Below are positions 1 to 5,012 of a stretch of 5,012 bases of DNA, in pieces (position 1 is the stretch's first letter; each line of letters begins with the position of its first letter). The notes under the pieces are model-generated. The model worked only from the letters and a program-made list of their open reading frames with translations. It was not told the origin of the DNA and did not search any database. Position numbers and translations under genes: made by a program. The stretch is from Oscillospiraceae bacterium (GTDB taxonomy: Bacteria; Bacillota_A; Clostridia; Oscillospirales; Oscillospiraceae): contig JAFOBK010000295.1 of NCBI GenBank assembly GCA_017381835.1, positions 1 through 5,012 on the forward strand. Reading direction: 5' to 3'.

Positions 1-31
1 AGAAAAATCTCTCGATTTGGAGTGCTTCGCA

Positions 32-138
32 GTTTTGAAGGAAAGATTTTTTCTCACAGGGAATTCAGAGTTCGCAGAAATACTGGATGTATTTCAAGAA
101 CGATGGATTTTCTGTGGGGAAAAAGATTCTTTCAAAAC
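32..138. repeat. long imperfect palindrome (about 44 base pairs, 5-nt apical loop)
   Basis: The arms read GTTTTGAAGG... at 32 and ...CTTTCAAAAC ending at 138. Pairing by eye gives 32-41 with 129-138 (A42 bulged), 43-44 with 127-128, a G45-A46/G125-A126 tandem mismatch, 47-67 with 104-124, a second tandem mismatch G68-A69/G102-A103, 70-73 with 98-101, a small internal loop (74-76 versus 96-97), and 77-83 with 89-95 closing on the loop TGGAT (84-88). Bases 1-10 (AGAAAAATCT) are also nearly complementary to 44-54, so an alternative pairing is possible. Palindromes of this size between genes are typical of MITE-like repeats or structured RNAs. A single copy cannot tell these apart. Confidence 0.65.
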
Positions 139-158
139 CGTGTAAATCCCTAAGTGAG

Positions 159-182
159 CCCGCCTAAAGGCGGGGATTTTCT
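159..182 (+). terminator. rho-independent terminator, plus-strand orientation
   Basis: CCCGCC (159-164), loop TAAA, GGCGGG (169-174), then GATTTTCTT. The stem is six perfect GC pairs followed by a T-rich run on the plus strand. A competing outer pairing joins AAATCCC (144-150) to GGGATTT (173-179). Read on the minus strand the same hairpin is followed by CTCACTTAGG, with no U-run, so it is a poor terminator for the permease operon that ends at 188, although the stem could still protect that 3' end. Confidence 0.6.
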
Positions 183-187
183 TATAT

Positions 188-1060
188 TTATTTGCGTTTT
201 ACATTTAGAACCACGATGGCACCCAAAACCATAAGAATGCCCAGGACACCCAATAGCGTCATGGTTTCATGGAATACAAACACGCCAAACAAGGCGCTAA
301 CCACCGGTTCTACAGATGCCAGGATAGATGCCTTACTGGATTCCATATTCTCAAGGCCCGTGGAATAGAGCACATAGGGCAGGAATGCGGTTACAAAACC
401 CAGGCCCAGCACCCACAGCAGCACGCTGCTGTCAGCCTGAACAGACGCACCGATCACCTGCCAGTTGCAGAGAAACGCACAGCCAATAGAGCAGAACAGG
501 AAGGTATAGAACGTCATAGTCCAGGCGCCGTAACCCCGGTTAATGGCATAGCGGCCGAAGATAGAATAGAGAGCATAGAAGAAGCCGGAACCCAGACCCA
601 GCAGAATTCCTTTCCAGGAAAAGCTCTCATTGCCGCCCACACCGGATACCAGCACGCAGCCGGCAAAGGCCAGCAGCAAGGCAAGGATCTTTTTGCCGTT
701 CATTTTCTCTTTGAACAGCACCAGGCTCATAAGCATTACAAAGAAAGGTGCTGTGTATAAGAGAATTGCCGCCACCGCAAGGCTGGTATAGTTCAGCGCG
801 CTGAAATAACAAGTAGAAAACAGCAAAAGGCTCACAATGCCGGTGCCTAAAAAGCACCAAATATCCTTTAACTTGACCTTAAACTGACTTCTGTTAAAAA
901 GGAGAATGTACAGACCAACCAAAATCAGACCTGTGGTGATTCTGGTCTGTGCCACCTCCAGAGGGCCAAAGCCGGCGCTATAGAGGCTGCGGGCAAAAAA
1001 GCCCATAGTTCCCCAAAATGTACCGGCAGCCAAAACTGCAACAAGTCCTTTATTTTTCAC
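188..1060 (-). CDS. DMT superfamily transporter (EamA/RhaT-type permease)
   Basis: This is a 290-residue integral membrane protein of the drug/metabolite transporter superfamily, predicted to move a small metabolite across the cytoplasmic membrane; direction and substrate cannot be read from sequence. Two EamA repeats are visible, at roughly residues 5-139 and 148-286, with about ten hydrophobic segments. Typical landmarks are the N-terminal FWGTMGFFAR, the end of repeat one (LLYTAPFFVMLMSLVLFKEK) and the matching SVEPVVSALFGVFVFHE in repeat two. An in-frame ATG at 1108 would add 16 polar residues. I prefer the GTG at 1058-1060 because GGAGG lies seven bases upstream and the protein then begins KNKGLVAVLAAG, directly at the first membrane helix. 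The gene overlaps the upstream hydrolase gene by 11 bases, which suggests translational coupling and a shared job, such as import or export of the hydrolase substrate or product. Length is normal for the family. Confidence 0.9.
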   Translation of the reverse strand: MKNKGLVAVLAAGTFWGTMGFFARSLYSAGFGPLEVAQTRITTGLILVGLYILLFNRSQFKVKLKDIWCFLGTGIVSLLLFSTCYFSALNYTSLAVAAILLYTAPFFVMLMSLVLFKEKMNGKKILALLLAFAGCVLVSGVGGNESFSWKGILLGLGSGFFYALYSIFGRYAINRGYGAWTMTFYTFLFCSIGCAFLCNWQVIGASVQADSSVLLWVLGLGFVTAFLPYVLYSTGLENMESSKASILASVEPVVSALFGVFVFHETMTLLGVLGILMVLGAIVVLNVKRK

Positions 1061-2108
1061 TTCTGTGCCTCCGCAGAAGGCCCGCCAGCAGGTCTGTTTT
1101 TTCGTCACTGCTTAGGGTAACATCGTCTTTTTGATACAGGGCGTAGGCATCGTCCAAAACCGGCAGCAGTTCCTGGAAATCACCCTCGTAATGGTTCTTG
1201 GCATAACGGATGGGTGCTGCGCTGGCCCGCTCAGTGCCGATGGCCCAGGTATGCGCATCGTCGCTTGCAGGGCTTGTGTGGACAAAGTCCCGCTGCTTCA
1301 AGCCAAAGAAACGCAGCACATTATCATGGTACATCTTTTGCAGAAGTCCCTCATCGGCACCCAGTTCCTGCAGGATGGCACCGTCTGTCTTCAGCCACTT
1401 GTCTGCCCAGGTATGGCTATAGACTCCGGCAGTGCAGTCTGTGCCAAACATCACATTGTCCTCCACGTCGTAACCGACGGTGTAAAGCTTGGTGAGCAGT
1501 TCCTTGCGGTAAATAGCAGGGGTACCGGGGGTAGTATCAAAGAACATCTCCGCACCCATACCGTTTGCGTAGGCATTGAGGAATTTGCCGTACATGGCAA
1601 TGCACTCATCAATCCAGGGCCAGGAACAATGACCCAGAGAAAACCGCAGACCCTTGATATCCACCAGACACTCCCAGTTAAGGGGACGGTTATACTTGGA
1701 AGAATCGCCGCCGAACCACAAAATGCCGGAGTGGAAAATAATCGGCTTATCCAGTTCCGCGATCTTACGCACCAGCGCCATGCTGTCCGGGTCGGATACA
1801 TAGTAGTTATCGCAGATCATCTTAAAGCCCATGATACCGCGGCGAACAGCTTCTTCTGCCACTTCCAGGGCATTGGGCTCATGGGGATGGATCCAAAGTA
1901 CCGGAAAGAGTCTGTCAGGATATTTACGGCAAATATCCAGCACCTGGTTCATTCTGGTTTCTGCATCATAGCCGTCGGACTTGCTCTCTTTGGGGTATTG
2001 GGACATCAGAACGCCGCCGTAAATTCCGCAAGCATCCATCTGCGCCAGGAGTTTTTCCGGGTCAACAGGCTGATCGCCACAGTGAATATGCATATCAAAG
2101 CGCTTCAT
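1050..2108 (-). CDS. amidohydrolase family protein (Amidohydro_2, TIM-barrel metal-dependent hydrolase)
   Basis: This 352-residue predicted cytoplasmic enzyme belongs to the amidohydrolase superfamily, amidohydrolase-2 branch, which includes lactonases and non-oxidative decarboxylases; the substrate here is unknown. Metal and active-site candidates are visible in the expected order: HIH at residues 7-9, Lys96 in GFKM, His126 in FHSG, His160 in LGHCSWPW and Asp224 in FGTD. The barrel seems to end at the usual NVLRFFGL helix (263-270). An extra tail of about 80 residues follows, predicted helical and acidic-to-basic, which is longer than the usual 270-300-residue family member. No signal peptide is seen. 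The ATG at 2108 is preceded by AAGGAGA at good spacing. The gene begins 11 bases after the CBM9-like gene stops and overlaps the DMT permease gene, so the three are almost certainly one operon. Family assignment is secure; calling it a lactonase would be inference. Confidence 0.88.
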   Translation of the reverse strand: MKRFDMHIHCGDQPVDPEKLLAQMDACGIYGGVLMSQYPKESKSDGYDAETRMNQVLDICRKYPDRLFPVLWIHPHEPNALEVAEEAVRRGIMGFKMICDNYYVSDPDSMALVRKIAELDKPIIFHSGILWFGGDSSKYNRPLNWECLVDIKGLRFSLGHCSWPWIDECIAMYGKFLNAYANGMGAEMFFDTTPGTPAIYRKELLTKLYTVGYDVEDNVMFGTDCTAGVYSHTWADKWLKTDGAILQELGADEGLLQKMYHDNVLRFFGLKQRDFVHTSPASDDAHTWAIGTERASAAPIRYAKNHYEGDFQELLPVLDDAYALYQKDDVTLSSDEKTDLLAGLLRRHRSEK

Positions 2109-2119
2109 AGAGATTCTCC

Positions 2120-2716
2120 TTATTCTGTAATCACAAAAGTACCAAAGCTATCGGGATCGTGGAAATCCAGCCGGGGCATGGGCACCCAGCTGCCCCAGTG
2201 GGGATCCGCAGTATGGTCACCGCATTTATAGAAATTGCCCTCCATCCGATGACCCACCGGAAAATCAAAGGGCAGTCCATACAGAGCTTCGAAAAGCTTG
2301 GCAGAAATCAGACAATGCACCTGCCACCAGCCATCGCCCTTTTCCACATCCACCTCAGGATGAGGCAGACCCATTTCCAACACCAGGCTGCGGGCATGAC
2401 GGCTGGTACCGAAAGAGCAGAAAGCAGCACCGTTGCTGTTCATTTCCAAATTCAAATAGCCTTTCTGAGGATGCTCAGGGAAACAGTTTACATAAAACTC
2501 CATACAGCTATCTGTGTAAATATCATTGTTGGGGTTGTGCCAAATGGCTCTGGGCTTGCGCTCATAGCAGCGCATGGTCACATCCATGCCCTTTCCGGGC
2601 AGATACTGCACCCAGGCCAGGGTTTTGGGGGCACAGCTTCCCTCCGGACGCATGTGGAGAATTTCTACCTCCCTGGGAGTGGTCTTGCTGATCTCATAAA
2701 CAGTTTTACGGTTCAT
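2120..2716 (-). CDS. carbohydrate-binding family 9-like protein (single CBM9/DOMON-like domain)
   Basis: This 198-residue protein consists almost wholly of one beta-sandwich domain resembling family 9 carbohydrate-binding modules. The recognisable signatures are DSCMEFYVN (69-77), the YLNLEMNSNGA strand (87-97), GWWQVHCLI (129-137), GNFYKCGDH with the aromatic pair in HWGSW (160-177), and the closing DFHDPDSFGTFVI (184-196). CBM9 modules normally sit on secreted xylanases and similar enzymes. Here there is no signal peptide, no membrane anchor and no catalytic domain, so a cytoplasmic role is likely, for example as a sugar-ligand binder or a partner of the neighbouring hydrolase; that role is inference. 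The ATG at 2716 has GAGAGGTG just upstream. This is the first gene of the three-gene unit with the amidohydrolase and DMT permease, and a candidate promoter precedes it. It contains several cysteines (50, 71, 78, 100, 135, 165), also consistent with a reducing cytoplasm. Confidence 0.82.
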   Translation of the reverse strand: MNRKTVYEISKTTPREVEILHMRPEGSCAPKTLAWVQYLPGKGMDVTMRCYERKPRAIWHNPNNDIYTDSCMEFYVNCFPEHPQKGYLNLEMNSNGAAFCSFGTSRHARSLVLEMGLPHPEVDVEKGDGWWQVHCLISAKLFEALYGLPFDFPVGHRMEGNFYKCGDHTADPHWGSWVPMPRLDFHDPDSFGTFVITE

Positions 2717-2749
2717 AGCGCACCTCTCAAAGCTTTATGATCTATCTAA

Positions 2750-2777
2750 ACAATAGCACAAATACAGCCATTTGCAA
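2750..2777 (-). promoter_or_regulatory. candidate promoter of the CBM9-like/amidohydrolase/DMT operon
   Basis: Read on the minus strand, TTGCAA (2777-2772) is followed after 16 bases by TATTGT (2755-2750), with TGC just before it, which gives an extended -10 (TGnTATTGT). Each hexamer matches the sigma-70/SigA consensus at four of six positions. A start near 2743 would leave a leader of about 26 bases that includes the ribosome binding site. The site lies directly downstream of the glycerate kinase terminator, where a new promoter is expected. An imperfect palindrome, TGTAAA-N5-TTTGCA (2789-2773 on the minus strand), overlaps the -35 and could be an operator. It does not fit the catabolite-repression (cre) consensus. 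Confidence 0.4.
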
Positions 2778-2790
2778 ATGCTTTTTACAG

Positions 2791-2825
2791 AAAAAATCCC
2801 CTGCAAGCATTAGCTTGCAGGGGAT
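2791..2825 (-). terminator. strong rho-independent terminator after glycerate kinase
   Basis: A perfect 13-bp stem pairs ATCCCCTGCAAGC (2796-2808) with its complement at 2813-2825 around a four-base loop. On the minus strand it is followed directly by a U-run (the A-run at 2791-2795). It begins 11 bases after the glycerate kinase stop codon. It should separate the GntP/glycerate kinase transcript from the downstream three-gene operon. On the plus strand the T-run comes only after a CACCG spacer, so termination there would be weaker. Confidence 0.92.
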
Positions 2826-2836
2826 CACCGTTTTTA

Positions 2837-4072
2837 TTATGCCTTCAGAAGGGCAACTGCCACGTCATTGACATTGGTGCCGGTGGGGCCGGTATAGACC
2901 AGACCGCCAACCTTCTGGAGCGCATGGAATGCATCGTTCTGCTTCAGCACATCGAAGATCTCAATGCCCTGAGCCTTCAGTTCTGCCTCGGTGGTATAGT
3001 CCGTATAACCGCCGGCAGCATCGGTGGGGCCGTCAGTGCCATCAGAACCGACGCTAAATACAGCAGCACCGGAGATACCCGCAATGCCCACTGCCGCAGC
3101 CAGAGCCAGCTCCTGGTTTCTGCCGCCCTTACCCTTGCCGGTCAGATGAACAACGGTTTCGCCGCCAGCCAGGAAGGCTAGGTTCTTACCACTGCCTGCA
3201 TGGGTCTTCAGAACGGATGCCAGGAAGGAACCTGCTTCCTTGGCCTGGCAGCACAGCTGGTCAGTGAGCATGATGGGCTCATAGCCCAGTTCCCGGCAAG
3301 CCGCAGCCGCAGCCACGCACAGTTCCTTGACAGAGCCGTTGATCTGGGTGGTAACATTGGAAAGTTCCTTGGGTGTTTCCTTCTCCAGCAGATCCCAGGC
3401 GTAATCGGGCATCTTCAGATCATACTTCTTAGCAATTGCCAGAGCCTGTTCCTTGGTAGCGGTGTCGGGGACAGCAGGGCCGGAAGCAATCATATCCAGA
3501 GGATCGCCCAGAATATCGGACAAGACGATGGAGAACACCTGCGCAGGAGCACAGTGCTGGGCAAAGCGGCCGCCCTTAACCGCGGACAGACGCTTACGGA
3601 TGGTATTGATCTCCACGATGTCAGCGCCGCAAGCCAGCAACTGACCGGTAATATCCTGCAGGACTTCACCAGGCACCAGGGGCTTCTCAAAGAGGGCGCT
3701 GCCGCCGCCGGACAACAGGAACAAAACCGTATCATTTTCACTCAAGTCAGCTACCAGGTCCAATGCAGCCTGGGTGCCCTTGAAGGAATTTTCATCAGGA
3801 ACGGGATGGCCGGCTTCAAAGCAAGCGAAATTGCCGATGGGGCCCATCACATGGTCATACTTGGTAACAACAACACCGTTTTCAATCCGGTCGCCCCAGA
3901 AATCATAGGCAGCCTTAGCCATCTGCCATGCAGCCTTACCTGCAGAAACCAGCAGCACACGGCCGGGGAAGGTTTGACCATCCAGTGCGCGCTTTACTGC
4001 CTCGTCAGGCAGAACTGCAGTGATGGATGCCTTAATAATCGCATCCGCATGGGAACGCAATAACTGATCCAT
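2837..4072 (-). CDS. glycerate 2-kinase, type II (GckA/TtuD-like, DUF4147 + MOFRL domains)
   Basis: This 411-residue cytoplasmic kinase is predicted to phosphorylate D-glycerate with ATP to 2-phosphoglycerate, feeding lower glycolysis. The N-terminal DUF4147 part (about 1-235) carries SAGKAAWQMAKAA (43-55, with the conserved lysine 46), EAGHPVPDE (86-94), LLSGGGSALFEKP (119-131), NTIRKRLSAVKGGRFA (156-171) and SDILGDPLDMIASGP (185-199). The C-terminal MOFRL part (about 297-408) has GKGKGGRNQE (312-321, with the conserved arginine 318), GSDGTDGPTDAAGG (342-355) and the final GPTGTNVND. Older databases often call such proteins hydroxypyruvate reductase (TtuD); the kinase name is better supported for the family. 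All motifs are intact and length is normal. The ATG at 4072 lies ten bases after AAAGGAG. An upstream ATG at 4080 is out of frame. The adjacent GntP permease supports a glycerate uptake and use pathway. Specificity for glycerate is inferred from family. Confidence 0.93.
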   Translation of the reverse strand: MDQLLRSHADAIIKASITAVLPDEAVKRALDGQTFPGRVLLVSAGKAAWQMAKAAYDFWGDRIENGVVVTKYDHVMGPIGNFACFEAGHPVPDENSFKGTQAALDLVADLSENDTVLFLLSGGGSALFEKPLVPGEVLQDITGQLLACGADIVEINTIRKRLSAVKGGRFAQHCAPAQVFSIVLSDILGDPLDMIASGPAVPDTATKEQALAIAKKYDLKMPDYAWDLLEKETPKELSNVTTQINGSVKELCVAAAAACRELGYEPIMLTDQLCCQAKEAGSFLASVLKTHAGSGKNLAFLAGGETVVHLTGKGKGGRNQELALAAAVGIAGISGAAVFSVGSDGTDGPTDAAGGYTDYTTEAELKAQGIEIFDVLKQNDAFHALQKVGGLVYTGPTGTNVNDVAVALLKA

Positions 4073-4093
4073 AGTTTCATATCTCCTTTAGGG

Positions 4094-4123
4094 AAAAGGC
4101 AGGGTGGTTAAACCACCCTGCCT
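4094..4123 (-). terminator. intercistronic hairpin with short U-run (partial terminator or processing site)
   Basis: A 12-bp perfect stem (4097-4108 with 4112-4123, core GGCAGGGTGG/CCACCCTGCC) closes on a three-base loop. On the minus strand it is followed by UUUU and then CCC. It starts 16 bases after the permease stop codon, and the kinase ribosome binding site AAAGGAG (4089-4083) follows only a few bases beyond. The U-run is short, so termination is probably incomplete. The hairpin may lower kinase expression relative to the permease or stabilise the 3' end of the permease message. No separate promoter for the kinase is evident in the 67-base gap. Confidence 0.6.
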
Positions 4124-4139
4124 CAATGATAAATTAAAA

Positions 4140-5012
4140 TTAGAAGAACAGGGACAGGATGAAGATGCCGATGATGGAAGCAACACCCATAACCAGAGTC
4201 AGCAGAGTCTGGGTCTTGTAGCCCTGATCGGGAGTCATCTGGCCAAAGTTGGTAACAACCCAGAAGTAGGAGTCGTTAGCATGGGACACAGTCATTGCAC
4301 CTGCGCCGATTGCCATAACGGTCAGAGCGCCCAGTGCGGGAGTATCCAGACCCAGGGAAGCCATCATGGGAGCCATGATACCAGCGGTGGTGGTGATAGC
4401 AACGGTGGAGGAACCCTGTGCGGTCTTCAGAATAGCAGCCAGCAGGAAGGGGAAGAAAATACCCAGGTTCATCAGGAAGCCTGCATTCTCGGTGATGTAG
4501 CTGACCATAGAGGTAGAAGAGATGACCTTGCCCAGAACGCCGCCAGCAGCGGTAACGAACAGGATGGGGCCAACGGTCTTCAGGGTATCGTTGGTGATAG
4601 CGTAGAACTGATCCATCTTCTTAGCAATTGCCAGCTGTGCGATTGCAAAGATGGTACCTGCTGCCAGAGCGATGATGGGAGTACCCAGGAAGCTCAGCAG
4701 ATTCAGAGCAAAGCCGGTAACACCCAGCTGCTTGCCGATGGTACCCAGAGCCATCAGGATGACGGGGATAATGATGGGAGCCAGAGCATTGAAGCCGCCG
4801 GGCAGCTGGCCGTAAGCAGCAACCAGCTCTTCATAAGTCTTAACGACTTCATCAGAGGAGACGATTTCGTCAGCGCTCTTGATCTTCTTGCCGATGAACT
4901 TAGCGTAAATCAGACCTGCAGCCAGGGGGAAGATGGAGCACAGAACGCCCAGACCGATGACCAGCAGCAGGTTATCACCAATACCCAGGGTGTTAGCAGC
5001 TGCGATGGGGCC
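4140..5012 (-). CDS. GntP family permease (gluconate/glycerate-type carboxylate:H+ symporter), N-terminus off the window
   Basis: The frame stays open to the window edge, so the 290 residues seen are the C-terminal two thirds of a protein of usually about 440-450 residues; the ATG at 4754 is internal. GntP permeases are inner-membrane symporters for gluconate, glycerate and related sugar acids. Family signatures are clear: LKTAQGSSTVA (195-205 of the visible part), SHANDSYFWVV (243-253), the PGGFNALAPIIIPVILMALGTIG segment spanning about 71-93, and a cytoplasmic lysine-rich loop AKFIGKKIKSADE (37-49). About seven or eight hydrophobic spans are visible, ending in FILSLFF. The gene lies 67 bases upstream of the glycerate kinase gene in the same direction. 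Glycerate is therefore the most likely substrate, though gluconate or another hydroxy-acid cannot be excluded from sequence. Nothing in the visible part looks broken. Confidence 0.93.
   Translation of the reverse strand, partial: GPIAAANTLGIGDNLLLVIGLGVLCSIFPLAAGLIYAKFIGKKIKSADEIVSSDEVVKTYEELVAAYGQLPGGFNALAPIIIPVILMALGTIGKQLGVTGFALNLLSFLGTPIIALAAGTIFAIAQLAIAKKMDQFYAITNDTLKTVGPILFVTAAGGVLGKVISSTSMVSYITENAGFLMNLGIFFPFLLAAILKTAQGSSTVAITTTAGIMAPMMASLGLDTPALGALTVMAIGAGAMTVSHANDSYFWVVTNFGQMTPDQGYKTQTLLTLVMGVASIIGIFILSLFF

Larger units (their letters stand above)
1..182 (+). ncRNA. candidate structured RNA or palindromic element end (5' limit unknown)
   Basis: This stretch has no credible reading frame on either strand. 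What is visible is a long imperfect hairpin (32-138), a possible outer helix pairing 14-18 with 144-148, and a GC-rich hairpin plus T-run at 159-182 that would end a plus-strand transcript. Mispaired positions in the long stem are mostly G-U wobbles, or G-A/A-G tandems, when read as plus-strand RNA; on the minus strand they become C-A and C-U clashes. The fold is therefore better as plus-strand RNA. The 3' end faces the minus-strand permease gene, so the two transcripts converge. No promoter is visible inside the window and the 5' part may begin before base 1. Alternatives are the end of an IS200/IS605-type or MITE-like element, or the 3' untranslated region of a gene off the left edge. No known RNA family was recognised. 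Confidence 0.35.

Noticed and set aside
159..174. Terminator for the minus-strand operon at the left end
   Set aside because: Read in that direction there is no U-run after the stem; the T-run is on the plus-strand side only.
269..760. A 163-codon plus-strand open frame opposite the DMT permease
   Set aside because: Its translation is low-complexity and rich in Gln, His and Ala, with no domain. It is a shadow of the permease.
1061..1108. ATG at 1108 as start of the DMT permease
   Set aside because: It adds a polar stretch outside the family domain and deepens the overlap, and the internal GTG has a far better ribosome binding site.
1131..2231. A 366-codon open frame on the plus strand opposite the amidohydrolase
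   Set aside because: It runs antisense to a gene with complete catalytic motifs, shows no recognisable domain, and extends into the CBM9-like gene. It is a codon-bias shadow.
2773..2789. cre (CcpA) site upstream of the CBM9-like gene
   Set aside because: The spacing and the central CG of the cre consensus are missing. Only a generic imperfect palindrome remains.
3200..4063. A 287-codon open frame on the plus strand opposite glycerate kinase
   Set aside because: The opposite strand carries an intact, motif-rich kinase, and the antisense translation resembles no family.
3994..4080. Upstream ATG (4080) as a leader peptide or uORF of glycerate kinase
   Set aside because: It is only two bases from the GGAG core, too close for good initiation, and encodes a short unremarkable frame overlapping the kinase start. 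It is probably chance.
1..5012. tRNA, rRNA, CRISPR array or defence system
   Set aside because: No tandem direct repeats with spacers, no tRNA- or rRNA-like sequence, and no nuclease or defence-type protein were seen.

Overview
The window looks like a chromosomal segment of a gut-type Clostridia bacterium, perhaps Oscillospirales or Ruminococcaceae. This rests on moderate GC, strong GGAGG-type ribosome binding sites, tight co-directional gene packing and the gene families present; no marker gene fixes the taxon. All five protein genes lie on the minus strand, so transcription runs from high to low coordinates.

Right part (5012 to about 2790): a GntP-family carboxylate/proton symporter, cut by the window edge, is followed by a type-II (GckA/MOFRL) glycerate 2-kinase. 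Together they form a plausible uptake-and-phosphorylation pair that delivers glycerate to glycolysis as 2-phosphoglycerate. A 12-bp hairpin with a short U-run sits between them, and a near-ideal intrinsic terminator closes the unit just after the kinase.

Middle and left part (about 2780 to 188): a second transcription unit appears to start from a candidate promoter right behind that terminator. It holds three tightly linked genes: a cytoplasmic single-domain CBM9-like protein, an amidohydrolase-2 family metal-dependent hydrolase with a C-terminal extension of about 80 residues, and a DMT/EamA permease. The last two overlap by 11 bases, and the permease start is a GTG with a strong ribosome binding site inside the hydrolase gene. 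The substrate is not evident. Hydrolysis of a sugar-derived lactone or acid is one possibility.

Left end (1-187): no protein gene. This stretch holds a long imperfect palindrome (32-138) followed by a GC hairpin and T-run that act as a terminator on the plus strand. Wobble pairs and two tandem G-A mismatches suggest that the plus-strand RNA is the folded molecule. It may be a structured non-coding RNA or a palindromic mobile-element remnant, and it is the least explained part of the window.
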